Shown: positions 21,445-31,123 of the stretch, piece after piece | Position numbering within the stretch: position 1 is the first letter of the stretch | How the letters are laid out: each line of letters starts with the position of its first letter | Assembly (NCBI GenBank): GCA_020536535.1 | Contig: JAHLWZ010000146.1 | Span: 656 to 48,872 of the forward strand | Direction: 5' to 3' | DNA: 48,217 nucleotides | DNA from: Pelomyxa schiedti | Lineage: Eukaryota; Evosea; Pelobiontida; Pelomyxidae | Made by a program: the position numbers and the translations under genes | Notes under the pieces: model-generated | Databases searched by the model: none | What the model was told of the DNA's origin: nothing | What the model saw: only the letters and a program-made list of their open reading frames with translations

Positions 21445-24400
21445 TCAGTGTCGGATGAACAAGTACCAGGCAACGATGACAGCAATTACGACAACGGCAA
21501 TGTCAATGCACCTCTTTGCAGCCTTTACTTCCTTGAGAGCCTTCTTTTGCTCTTTGTGCGCTTTTTGTAGCTCCTGGTGCTCTAATTGCAGATGGTTGTG
21601 TGCTGTTTCGAGACGGTTGTGTTCTGTTTGTAAAGTGTTGTTTGCTGTGGTGAGGTTCTCCTGTTTCACTATGAGTTTGTTGTGATCTGTTAGGAGAGTG
21701 CTGTGTGTTGTGGTGAGAGCGTTGAGTGTGGTGGTGAGGCTCTCGTGTTTCACTATGAGTTGGTTGTGATCTGTTAGGAGAGTGCTGCGTGTTGCGGTGA
21801 GAGCGTTGAGTGTGGTGGTGAGGCGCTCGTGTTTTGCTATGAGTTTGTTGTGATCTGTTAGGAGAGTGCTGTGTGTTGTGGTGAGAGCGTTGAGTGTGAT
21901 GGTGAGGCTCTCGTGTTTTGCTATGAGTTGGTTGTGCTCTGTTTGTAGCTTGGTGAGTGTGTCTTTGAGTTCCTTCTTTCTGCTTTTGNNNNNNNNNNNN
22001 NNNNNNNNNNNNNNNNNNNNNNNNNNNNNNNNNNNNNNNNNNNNNNNNNNNNNNNNNNNNNNNNNNNNNNNNNNNNNNNNNNNNNNNNGCTGTGTGTTGT
22101 GGTGAGAGCGTTGAGTGTGATGGTGAGGCTCTCGTGTTTTGCTATGAGTTGGTTGTGCTCTGTTTGTAGCTTGGTGAGTGTGTCTTTGAGTTCCTTCTTT
22201 CTGCTTTTGTAGTCATTTTTAGTGGTTTCCAGTATCTTCTTGGTGGTTTCCAGCTCCGTCTTGGTGGTTTCCAGTCTCTGCTTGGCGGCTTTCAGTTCCT
22301 TCTTAGTGCTTTTCAGATCCTTTCCACTATGTGACAGGGCTCTTATTTTGTCGGCGATGACTTCTCGGGATGCAGCCAAGTCTTTTTCTTGGCCCTGACT
22401 GATCTCAAGGCGACGTGAACTTTCTTCCTGAAGGACCTCTGCACGCATGGCCAAAACATTATCCAGTTTGTCCTTTAGGAGAATATCAGCGACCTCTAGA
22501 ATGTTTGTTTTATCTGTCAGCACGTTGTGTTGTTTACTGTGTTACATACTTTGGTGCGATGTCAATGACCTCGAGGGTACCAATTCATCACTGACAGAAA
22601 AGAAGAATCTGAATATGTATCAGCGGTATTGTGTTGTGAAAAGAATACCAACCTCCCCATCGCTGCCATTACTACCAGCCAAGGTGGATTAAATTCAGCA
22701 AAAGTTGCCCAACTGTTTATCTCAGACTGTTGTTTTTGTGTATACACCAGCAAGCCACAGCACCACTGCATGGCTTTTCGGTTTTCATCAGAACAAATGC
22801 AAGGCACAAAGGTGACTTTGGGGGGAATATAGCCATATTACGTAGCATGTTGGACTGTAGTTGAAAGAACTTGCGGCGGAGTAGTTCTTTGGCCTTTTCC
22901 CTGGTGAATGATTCAGGAATGTATGCAACTTCACAGATTAGTTGGTCATGTTTTGTTCCTCCGGTGTTGTCAGAAACATGAGACGGTAAAAAATCTGTGC
23001 CACATAGCAAATCTTTACTTTCCGGGTCATTCGGGAGAAACATGTGTAAGCTGTACTGAGTCTGACATTGGTGAAGGAACGTGCTTGCTTGTTTACTGCT
23101 CTTAAAGGTTCCCAGGCAATCAATTTCCCTGCTTAAATCCTGGAAATTCTGCAGTTCCAGCCCGCAACGATCTGATAACCACCCTCTGACCAGATTTTCA
23201 ACAAACAAAGATTCACCCAGCTTCTTTTTTCCAGTATTGCCGCGCTTGTGGCTGAACAATTGTGTTGTGTCCCCAGAAGCCTTGGAAGAAACCGGACTTG
23301 CAGGGACCGGAACCGGACTGCTGCCACTTGCAGGGCTAGGCTTTATGGTTTTTTCTACATTTGGATGGTACGGTAGAATTTCTCGTTGTCCTGGAGATGG
23401 TATTCTGTCTGTATTTCCTCCTTCACAGTGGGCTGCTGTCTGTGCTGCCACTGGAGCTGCTGTGCTTGCAGTAGATATTGTGGGATCAAGGACCTCATCC
23501 TTTGGGCAGATAATTTCCACAAGTGGAGAAGAAACTTCCTGGCAATGTGCCTCACACAACAGTTTAGCCTTGTCCAGCCAGGTGTGCTCATGGTCCATAG
23601 ATTGCAAATTCTGTAGTAATTTCAGCTTGCGCAGCAACCCCAAGATCCTGTTTCTATTGAAACTGTCAGAGCTGGAACTGTAAGAGGTGCCAGTAGAAAT
23701 TAAATCTCTCGGAAAGGAAAGCCCATGAAAAATAAAGCAAAGTGATTGCAAATCACACGCCATTGTAAGGAGCCCCAGGTGCTGGAAGATTGACGCCCAA
23801 AGAGCATTCCCTCGGAACGCCATCGAGTAATCAAACATGTCAATTGTGAAGGGCCCCATACTTGCTGCTGTAGTGGTTGCAGTTACGGTTTCAGCTGCGG
23901 TTGTGGTTTCAGCTGCAGTTGCAGTTCCGGCTGCGGTGGTGTTGCTTCTAATTTCAGCTAAGTCAAAATCCACTATTTTAACTGGAGAAGTAGGGTCCGG
24001 TGGCACGATAATATGCTGAGGCTTCAAGTCCAATATTATCACTCCAGAGCAGTTAATTGTCCATACGGCGCGTATTACCCGCGCTGTGCACTGAGGATCA
24101 ACCACGTGGATCTTGTTCAAATGAGAATCTCCCACATCTTGCACGAGAATAGCCTTATGACGGTCTTGACCATTGCAAAATTTTCCAACCACCACACACG
24201 GTGAAATGTGCTTTGCTGCTTTAGTAAAAGAAAGAGTTTTGTATGCCGTGATTTCCCCTTCACTCAACAGCTTGAGAAAAAACTTCACCCTGCCTGGCCG
24301 TGCCGTCAAGTCCCCAGGAACAGCCGCACTCTCTGTCACCGTCTCGTCAGTAGCAAAAATCACATAATATGCGCCCATATACAACCGTCCCGTGGGGCAG

Positions 24401-24534
24401 ACATCAGGGTTATTGAGATTCGGTACTTGAGCGTCCGGTTCGAGACGTAAAGTGTTACCACTGTAGAGTGGTCCCACCTCACGGTCGCTCGTAGTGGTAA
24501 ACAGAACCTCTTCAACAAAGAAAGTACGTTGCAT
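21445..24534 (-). CDS. Degenerate kinase-like, coiled-coil, tail-anchored protein
   Basis: Exons 24534-22759, 22726-22570 and 22513-21445 (introns 32 and 56 nt) read as one frame of about 925 residues once the gap-associated duplication is collapsed. The N-terminal third resembles a protein kinase: lysine in VKFFLKLL with a following helix EGEITAYK, catalytic-loop equivalent IILDLKPQHIIV (D159, Asn replaced by His), and DFD in place of DFG (179-181). An Ala/Thr repeat at about 190-215 and a Pro/Ser linker follow. The second half is coiled coil (ELKAAKQRLETTKTELETTK) including 28-residue repeats, and it ends in a hydrophobic stretch IDIAVVVIAVIVAWYLF with a short RH tail, typical of a tail anchor. 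Crinkler-type or other divergent kinases are possible relatives, but this is inference. The short first intron is the weakest junction. Confidence 0.72.
21652..21945 (-). repeat. 84-bp tandem repeats encoding a 28-residue coiled-coil unit
   Basis: Three full units begin at 21652, 21736 and 21820, with a partial unit from 21904, spaced exactly 84 bp apart and with few substitutions. In the minus-strand protein each unit reads like TTTLNALTTTHSTLLTDHNK followed by LIVKHES. Twenty-eight residues equal four heptads, so unit gain or loss would keep the coiled coil in register. Confidence 0.85.
21868..22209. other. 100-N scaffold gap flanked by an exact 121-bp duplication
   Basis: Ns occupy 21989-22088. 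The 121 bases on the left (21868-21988) are identical to the 121 on the right (22089-22209). Deleting one copy and the Ns (221 nt) joins the two halves of the coiled-coil gene in one frame, as expected if two overlapping contig ends were scaffolded without being merged. Confidence 0.93.
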
Positions 24535-24844
24535 TCTACCGGTCTGTTATGAGTGTGAATTCCCGTAGGGAGGCATGTGTTGAGCCAAATGAGACTTGTG
24601 GAAATGGGAGAACAGACCTTCACGTAATGCTGGACGAGGACATTAATGACAATTCGATCTGCAATCTCTTGATTACTTCTTTTCGAATACAAGATTGGCA
24701 TGGGCATGGGGACCGGGAATGGGTACGGGACCGTGCTGGAGCCCAAAGGGGGGTAGGGCTGGGGGGCTTCAGTTCCGATTGGATACGACCACGAAAACGG
24801 TCTGACAATTTTATGCAGCCATTTTTTTTTCCTCTCTTCAAAGA
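24535..24844. promoter_or_regulatory. Divergent promoter region, kinase-like gene / NAAA-like gene
   Basis: 310 bp between start codons on opposite strands. A T-run precedes the plus-strand ATG; no TATA box or named element is evident. Confidence 0.35.
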
Positions 24845-26489
24845 ATGGCGGTGTGCGTTGGTCTGCGGACCCAGCACATTGCTATGTTGCTGGGCACCGC
24901 TCTGATGAGTTGTTGGTGCGCAGTAGCAGCGCCGCCGTCAGTGCCAGAGTTGGTTGTCAACCTGGACACCGAGGCTGGACACCGGTGGGACCACGTTGTG
25001 GACTGGGCCTTGGCCGCGTCGACGTGGGGATCCGGCCTCGGTGCCGTGATGGCAGACGCGGAGCGGAGCGCATCCGAGGCTGGGTGCTGGGACGAGTGCA
25101 GGGGCAGGCTCAGTGCCGCTTTCGAGACGAGATTCCCTGATCAATACGCAGAACTCGCGTGCGTGTCGTTTCGGGCTGGAGGGTTTCCGTTTTCCTTTTC
25201 CCCCCCGCCTCTTTTCTTTCTTTGTTTTGTTTGTGCTATTTCATCGCTTGTTTGTTGACTTGGGTATCATTAATATTAGAGGGATCGCAGATTATCTGAC
25301 TGCTGCCGGGCATTCGTATTCTACTCAAGACTTAGTGACTTATCAGTATGTTATCAGAATTTTGTGATTTTAATGTTGTTTGTGACCATCCCCACTCAAA
25401 GATATTTGTACGAACTTTCTCATACAAGTAGTGGCCAAGAAAGTTTAGGTTGCACCACAGTCTTGGTGGAAGACCCGAATGGTATCCCTATTTAATTCAT
25501 TTTTACACGCTTGGCAATGTAACAGCTTTTTTTGTTACCCAGAGCAGGTGTTGTGAGGCACGGTCACAACCTTGATTATGCTGTTCCAGAATACCAAAAT
25601 GCATCCGCACTTCTCAGTTGGCAAAAAAGTGGGGAGGAACTCTTCTCTAGTACCCAAGGGGTTCTAGGTATCTTATGTTTTTTTTTTTTCCGGTACCCTC
25701 TCACCTTACTTAGAATGCATTGGGATATCGGGAAATGCCATGTGTGACTCATGTGGGCTTACGTTTTCCTACAACTGGCGTTATAGCATCATTCCTCTTG
25801 AGGTTTGCACCCTCTAATCACAATTTAACATTGTCTGATAGTTAATCTAGACCGTTCTACAATGCATAGAAGAGGACACATCCATTGCTCCCCTTAGCAA
25901 CTATATTCGAGCCAGGTTTGTGATGCCCACAAACTCTGTATCGCTTGATACATCTCTTAGGTTCGAACAGAAGATATCCTTTTCCGACCTTCAGTTGGAA
26001 TTAGAAACCAACCCCGTGTGCTCCCCTGTATATATGATGCTGTCTAGCACAACAGCAACTCAAGGTGTAGCTTTGACAAGAGACCCCGACAGTCTAGGTA
26101 CAAACTTCTACTTTTGAAACTGAAAGTTATTATCCCTTGTCCTCATTAATATCTTGCACAGTTTTTTCGCAGTCACTGGATGTGGACCATTGGTATGTTG
26201 TTCAAGCCAACTACGATGTATGGGAGCCACCACCTGAGGGTGATGATAGAGTCAGTATGGCCTCATCCTTCCTTGATTCTCTGGGTACCTAATTTCCTGC
26301 ATTTCATTCTTCACAGTGGAAACTGACAACAATGCAACAGGTCAAAGTGTTGGTGCAACAAATTATGGGTTGTGGGAGACTTTATCATTGCCGGGGAATG
26401 ACACTACGAGGGGTGTACTATCTTCAAGTACATTGTGGACTTTCTTGATGGATGACAACACTGGAAACTCCAAGTCCTGGTTTAGGTGA
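24845..26489 (+). CDS. Acid ceramidase / NAAA-type Ntn amidase, secreted or lysosomal
   Basis: About nine exons. The N-terminus has a signal-peptide-like hydrophobic core (AMLLGTALMSCWCAVAA) followed by PPSVPELVVNLDTEAGHRW, matching the start of the mature N-acylethanolamine acid amidase/acid ceramidase family. The expected nucleophile is the Cys in SLGCTTVLVEDPN, where the precursor would self-cleave to expose it. The partner motif RHGHNLDY, the substrate-side VALTRDPDSL, the WYVVQANYDVWE block and a DDR plus NATGQ C-terminal section all follow in family order, ending with a TGA at 26487-26489. The family hydrolyses fatty-acid amides such as ceramide or N-acylethanolamines in acidic compartments; which lipid is used here cannot be told. 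One donor (GTATCCCTAT near 25480) resembles but does not match the U12 consensus. Confidence 0.88.
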
Positions 26490-26538
26490 CCTAAACCACA
26501 ACTCGTTTTTTTCAAAAAAAAAGAAATTCTTTTTTTTT

Positions 26539-27598
26539 TCAAGTGTTGTTAAGCTTCCATTCATAGAATTCAGGGCAAAGGTAGACAACTAGAGCAATCC
26601 AACCATATTTAGAGGGTGAAAACACTTCCCTCTTTCGATGCATACATCCAGCCAACATTTCTTTGGCACAGTCCTGTGCCGTGATGAATTTGAGCCCGTG
26701 TGAGTTGTATGGTACTTTCCCACCCAGTGATTTTCCAGAAGGATCCAGCCTTGATATACCTTGAGTCATTTCTGTTTGCACAAAGCCTGGAGAGCCAACT
26801 GTGATGCTTACACCATATTCTTTTACTTCAGTGCGAACATTATTGCACAACGATAAAATGGCAGCTTTAGATGCAGAATAGAATGAACGATTCTTTCTGT
26901 GCGCATGTGCTGAAGCACTGGAAACAACAAGGATCCGGCCATGTGACTTTCTAAGCTTTTCAATTAGTGCAAACGGATTTAGAGAAGTAACTACTTAAGG
27001 TGAGGCAGAGCAAGTTGCATTTCCCAGACAGGTCCCCAGAAGTTAGTGTTGACAATGACTTCCGCACCTTCTTTTGTTGCATCTTCAAACAGATAATCCA
27101 TTGAGACTCCAGCATTTAGAACAAGCAAGTCAATTCCCCCACACTGCTGAACAGCAAATTCCAGCATAGATTTGGAATCTGCATTAATTAAAGAGGGAAA
27201 TATGGAAACTATAAGTTAAAAAAAGTGCCAATAGAACAAACCATCAAAATTAGTAACATCACAAACAACCGGCACGACCTTGGTTGCTTTGGATAGAATA
27301 GAACATTCACGTGCCACGTCTTCAATGCGGTCACGTCTCCTCGCTGCCAAAACTACACATTTAGCACCACCAGCGGCGCATTCCAATGCTATCTGAGACC
27401 ACCGATGAGAGCAAGAAAACCTTGGTAGAAGTAACTTGTGGGTGCACAAACCTGGCGCCCAATGCCGCTAGATGCACCAGTGACAACCACGACCAAATCC
27501 CTGGCCCAATTGGGACCAAGAGTCCTCGATCCTCTCCGCCTCAGATACCACACGAGAGCGATTACGACCACAGCAACGACTGCCACTACGCCCACCAT
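26539..27598 (-). CDS. Membrane-anchored short-chain dehydrogenase (DHRS7/11beta-HSD-like)
   Basis: Exons 27598-27452, 27392-27242, 27178-26995 and 26950-26539 give 297 residues. An N-terminal membrane segment (VGVVAVVAVVVIALVWYL) is followed by basic residues, which fits an ER-anchored type. The Rossmann glycine motif TGASSGIG is at 40-47. Then come AARRRDRIEDVA, the structural motif LLVLNAGVS, the catalytic Ser in VVSSASAH and the YSASK catalytic Tyr/Lys pair. The late segment SPGFVQTEMT is typical of extended classical SDRs of the DHRS7/HSD11B group. These enzymes oxidise or reduce alcohol/carbonyl groups (steroids, retinoids or other lipids) with NAD(P); the substrate is not predictable. 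Its stop lies 50 bp from the converging NAAA-like stop. Confidence 0.93.
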
Positions 27599-27673
27599 GC
27601 AATTGGCTTGAAATCAACACCACGAAACGGTGACCACGACATTCATTCGTGGTTTCTCCGGATTTGGTCGACG
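27599..27673. promoter_or_regulatory. 75-bp gap between divergent starts, SDR / F-box-like gene
   Basis: The two start codons face away from each other across only 75 bp, so core promoter elements must be shared or lie inside the first exons. No TATA-like sequence is visible. Confidence 0.4.
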
Positions 27674-30004
27674 ATGATGACGGCCGAACCGGCGCAGACA
27701 ACAACAACGACCAGCGCGGTGGCCCTGGCCCTCAAGTGGCACTGCCGCCACTGCTTCACATTCTCCCCGCGGCGGCAACATCGCCGCCGGTCCCACGGCG
27801 GCAGCGAGGAGGAGGATTCCGTGGTGGTGGTGGCGGGGTACGGGGCGGCCGGGGACGTGGCGGCGTGCATGCTGGTGTGCCGGGCGTGGGGGGAGGCCAT
27901 CCGGGGCATCATGGGGGAGATATGCCACGCCCTGTGCCGCGCCAAGTACCTGCTGTGTCCTCGCTGCCTGCCCCCTGCATTCCCCGTGATCTCTATTCTC
28001 TTCCCCTCTCCTCTTCTTCCTTCCGTTTCTTGTGTTTTTTGTCTTGTGTTGTCTTTGCTTTGATTGGTAAGTGTGTTGTGGTGTGCTGTGCTGTGCTGTG
28101 CTGTGCTGTATTGTTTTGTGTTGTGTTGGGATGTCACTGACATTTATTCTATTCGTTGAACTTCGGTGTTTGTCTCTTACTCTCTCACTCGGAAGTCGTG
28201 GGGCCATTTGTATCGCAGTAAGACAGCGCCGTCAGTGACGGGTGTGCGCGTTGCGAACCTGGAACTGAATGGGGCTACTTCGTTGTGAGTGGTGACAAAT
28301 ATGTTCTCTAACACTCCTGAATTAACCTTTTTTTTTTGTTTTAGCTCTGAGTTTATTTCTCAGACTGCAAGAGCACTCTCCAACCTTCCTCGTCTCCCTG
28401 CTACTCTAGTCAATATAAGGGAAAGCCTTGCTCAGGTGCACGGCCTCATAAAGCGCCTTGAGCTAGTAGAAGATACTGGAGAATACAACAAAATCTGTCA
28501 GGGGCTTTCAGACACTCTATGGATGTCAGTACATGCAAAAACATTTAACCCAGAGGAACCCAAACTGAGAAAACTCTTTGCCCTCCTTGTATTGTTTTTC
28601 ATAGCTACGACCTCTGCCCCGGTTGTCCGTTTTTCATTCCCCATGTTGAGAAATGTGTGTGCTTTCAACATTAAAACAGAGTATAACAAAATTAGGCATG
28701 CTCTCAAAGTGACACTATGGAAATGTCTGTATTCTCAAACATGAACCTAAAGGAAAATGCTGAGTATAACTCCTTTACTGAGCTTCAACTAACACAGTGA
28801 AGCATGCAACTATTAACTAGTTCTACTATACTTCAAATCTTTTTAAAAAACACTCGGACTGGAACCAATATTGCCACCACTCACATGTTAAACTGTTATG
28901 ATATGCATACCATGGAATTCTATTGTTCTTATCTTCTGAGGGTATGGAGCGGCTTGTATTACGTAATATACTTTCCTAAAGTATTGAAGTATCTTCAATC
29001 TGGGTCAGGGCCTTCTTTGGAGGCTGCAAACAAAAAGTGCCTTGTAGCTTTGAGCAGGGCCCTGAGGACAGATGATCACGTGACTCCTCAAATACTTGGT
29101 CTGTTCTTTGCTTCGAAAGACATTCAACAGATATCTAGACTAATACATTTCACAGAGACATTGCAATCGAAATTCTCCTCGACAGGTTGGGCACGAGGTT
29201 TCGTCACAGCGTGCTACACAATAGCGAAATTCGAAGCACCACAGTAAAAGAAACTTCTCACCTCTGTGTCTGCCACAATTCTGATTAACTTGTTGAATGC
29301 TCCAACTGTCACAGGGCCGTTAGGTTCGTGTCAAGTATTAGCACCCTTCTGCATAGTTGCATCACACTTCCGCAGCTGAACAATGACCAGTGGTGGCTGG
29401 CCTTCTCATGTCTGCAATTTTTGTCGCTCTACGCTGGTGAAGGCGAAGATTGCACTTGCCTGTTTGAATGTGGCACCATAGAGACATCTTTATTGCACTT
29501 GTGTACTCATGCAAGGTAACACCAGAGGCCACATCCCAAGGATTATTTCTGTCTGGCTTAAATTTAATTTAGTGTTACTTCCCAACAAACCCCTTGTACT
29601 AACTCGGGTATTTCCTCCTCTAGGCTTTTGCATTCCAAACACAATGATCCAGGCAGGAAACGGGAACCGTTTTATTTACCAGCTGCAGGTACATTCAACA
29701 CCGTTGGTTTTTCCCATCTGAATGAGACAACAGCGTTTTGTGAAGCAGGACCACTATTCTCCGCTTTTGGTGCTCAGGGCTCCCCACTTCAAACAGGTAA
29801 ATCCTGTATCCATATTTCCCCTAGTAACAGTCGGGGTTAGATACCGCAGAGACAGCTTTGTTTCTCATATCCCAGGGTGATCACAATGAAAAAAATAAAG
29901 TGCTACAGACACTGGTAGCTTTTCCTGGCTTTTATGACCTGGTGACCACTTCTGCATTGGATTGCAGTGCTCTCCAAGTGGCCTTGGGCTCACGGTCTCC
30001 CTAA
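27674..30004 (+). CDS. F-box-like N-terminus with helical repeats, uncharacterised
   Basis: ATG at 27674 (a second at 27677). The first exon ends near 27948 with an F-box-like helix (GDVAACMLVCRAWGEAIRG); an LP-rich F-box start is not seen. After a roughly 280-nt intron, further exons read SVTGVRVANLELNGATS, QTARALSNLPRLPATLVNIR, a duplicated-looking block (GEYNKICQGLSDTLW and TEYNKIRHALKVTLW), NKKCLVALSRALRTDDHV, and a final exon DHNEKNKVLQTLVAFPGFYD ending SRSP and a TAA at 30002-30004. The helix-rich exons recall armadillo-like folds, so an F-box adaptor for ubiquitin ligation is a reasonable but unproven reading. Several junctions between 28520 and 29880 are unresolved. Confidence 0.55.
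28081..28112. repeat. GTGCT microsatellite
   Basis: About five tandem copies of the pentamer GTGCT inside an intron of the F-box-like gene, followed by a looser TGTTT/TGTGT run. Confidence 0.8.
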
Positions 30005-30027
30005 CAGCATTTACTGTATTTTTTTTT

Positions 30028-30033
30028 AATAAA
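30028..30033 (+). terminator. Candidate polyadenylation signal of the F-box-like gene
   Basis: AATAAA 23 bases after the stop codon, preceded by a T-run. Confidence 0.4.
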
Positions 30034-30265
30034 CGGAAACACAAATGCCCGTTATTTTGAATAGCTCTGTAACAGAGCTATTCATGCAATTGCAAAGCCC
30101 GCTGCTTTCAAGGCCAGGCAAATCAATGAAAAAAAGATCTGTGGATCTCCGTTCCCGAGAACAAGAAAGGAATAAGCAAAAATGCTTTATTTCTTGTTTA
30201 ATTTTGTGTATTTTCGAAAAAAAAACCGTCTGTATTCCGCCGTAAGCCGAATATACGACACATAA

Positions 30266-31052
30266 ATGACAGATCCTGCTGCAACAACAGCGCAGACTAT
30301 CAAACTTGTGGTGGTTGGAGATGGTGCCGTGGGGAAAACGTGTTTGCTCATTACCTACGCAAACCACGAGTTCCCGAAGACTTATGTACCGACAGTCTTT
30401 GATAACTACGGTTGGAAGGACGGCTTTTTCCCCCTTCTTTCTAACTTTATGTTAGTTGTGACACTTACTGCCGGCAATCGAAACATCGAGCTGACTCTGT
30501 GGGATACCGTATGTGCCTTTTTTAGATAGAACGCAAGTGTAATGTTTTATAGGCAGGCCAAGAAGAGTATGATCGACTTAGGCCTCTCAGTTATTCTAAC
30601 ACGAACGTGTTCTTGATCTGCTTTGCCATCACTAACCCCGTTTCACTGGAGAACGTCAGCGCCAAGTGGTACCCAGAAATTGTACACTTTAGCCCAGGTA
30701 CTTTTGCATTCCAGTCTTAGTTCCTTGAACTGACCTACTCGGCAGCTGATGGTGTGCCCTACCTTCTGGTCGGCACCAAGGTTGACGGCCGAAATGACCC
30801 TGATGCTATTGCAAAATTGAAGTCAATGGGGCAATCTGTGGTTACGTATGACCAAGGAAATGAAGTTGCTGAGAAGATCAAGGCTCTCAAGTACATTGAG
30901 TGTTCCGCGAAGTCCGGAGAGAACTTGAAAGGGGTCTTTGATGAAGCTATCAAGGCTGTGCTGTTCAATAAAGGTGCTCTCCTGTTCTACTGCCTATTTA
31001 TTCTTATTTTTTTCCCTCAGGAAAGAAGAGGAAACGCTGCTCTGTAATGTAA
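30266..31052 (+). CDS. Rho/Rac-family small GTPase
   Basis: Exons 30266-30410, 30456-30508, 30553-30697, 30746-30973 and 31021-31052 give 200 residues. All GTPase motifs are present: P-loop GDGAVGKT (18-25), switch [10 protein letters not shown], switch [19 protein letters not shown], base-recognition TKVD and ECSAKSG. The Rho-specific insert is present ([21 protein letters not shown]). The polybasic tail KKRKR precedes the CAAX box CSVM, predicting prenylation and plasma-membrane targeting. Such proteins switch actin and polarity pathways. The residues before switch I ([10 protein letters not shown]) differ from textbook Rac/Cdc42, so it may belong to a lineage-specific Rho subfamily. A stop-to-stop gap of only 71 bp separates it from the converging PARP4 gene. 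Confidence 0.96.
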
Positions 31053-31123
31053 AACAGTTTGCATAAAAAGCATTTGCTTCAAATACAAATTCTTTTGTAT
31101 TGTAACTGCTCTTCTTTTTACTT

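Noticed and set aside
21652-21945. Regular repeats that might be taken for a CRISPR array
   Set aside because: The 84-bp units are contiguous, without unique spacers, in frame inside a coiled-coil gene of a eukaryote.
25963-25985. ATATCCTTTT resembling a U12 donor
   Set aside because: Lies inside the coding exon of the NAAA-like gene (KISFSDLQLE), which must be read through for the family alignment.
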